Source: Dokdonella_A soli
GTDB lineage: Bacteria; Pseudomonadota; Gammaproteobacteria; Xanthomonadales; Rhodanobacteraceae
NCBI RefSeq assembly: GCF_039523175.1
Contig: NZ_BAAAEU010000024.1
Span: 124,001 to 188,000, forward strand
Reading direction: 5' to 3'
Length of the DNA: 64,000 nucleotides
In this document: piece by piece, positions 61,588 to 64,000 of the stretch
How positions within the stretch are numbered: position 1 is the first letter of the stretch
How the letters are laid out: every line of letters begins with the position of its first letter
Program-made: the position numbers and the translations under genes
Notes under the pieces: model-generated
Databases searched by the model: none
What the model was told of the DNA's origin: nothing
What the model saw: the letters and a program-made list of their open reading frames with translations, nothing else

Positions 61588-64000
<2,413 letters not shown>

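Overview
The window is GC-rich chromosomal DNA from a gammaproteobacterium of the order Xanthomonadales, most likely a Rhodanobacteraceae or Lysobacter-like organism. This is inferred from the fab, dnaX-ybaB-recR and thrABC gene content, a kdkA kinase next to a heptosyltransferase and a DUF6165 gene, Xanthomonad-type REP repeats (such as the TGTAGGAGCGGCTTCAGCC palindrome), and secreted proteases with long C-terminal extensions.

There are three blocks. (1) 1-18.5 kb is core: a fatty-acid start (yceD-rpmF-fabH), maf, a moxR-DUF58-transglutaminase operon, Slp lipoprotein, HIT protein, dnaX-ybaB-recR, tRNA-Ser(GGA), 4.5S RNA, a frameshifted hemerythrin gene, and a minus-strand run kdkA-MBL hydrolase-moaA-moaC-moaD-moaE divergent from a GT9 glycosyltransferase. 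(2) 18.5-43 kb is accessory: two tRNA-Ser fragments or genes, repeated remnants of a serine-recombinase element, a secreted beta-helix protein, a subtilisin-like protease, a ToxR/CadC-type TPR regulator, an IS21-like insertion carrying LysR-VOC-SDR cargo, DoxX-like and YceI proteins, a lysyl-endopeptidase-like protease, a HExxH protein and a TPR-SUMF1 protein. (3) 43-64 kb is core again: rnd, a thrL-thrA-thrB-thrC operon, two tRNAs, an amidohydrolase, a PP2C phosphatase, methyltransferase-rnhA-dnaQ, gloB-mltD-like, fabI, ppiD, tRNA-Val, hup and a 5'-truncated lon.

The most notable observations are: a 3042-bp insertion with matching 45-50 bp inverted ends and a 4-bp target duplication that splits an NTF2-like gene, has no transposase, and carries a divergent LysR/VOC-SDR module; an initiator-shaped tRNA with an apparent AAC anticodon; a 29-bp inverted repeat that would bury the gloB start codon in an mRNA stem; a threonine-rich thr leader peptide with a hairpin over the thrA ribosome binding site; and composite tRNA-Ser-fragment/hairpin elements beside both tRNA-Ser genes. 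Several small or broken genes (a 54-aa Cys-rich protein, an XRE remnant, an FG-GAP remnant, an IPTL-like C-terminal tail) lie in the gaps.

Functionally, the core blocks support lipid synthesis, molybdopterin synthesis, LPS core building, DNA replication and repair, threonine synthesis and periplasmic protein folding. The accessory block is dominated by secreted proteases and mobile-element debris.
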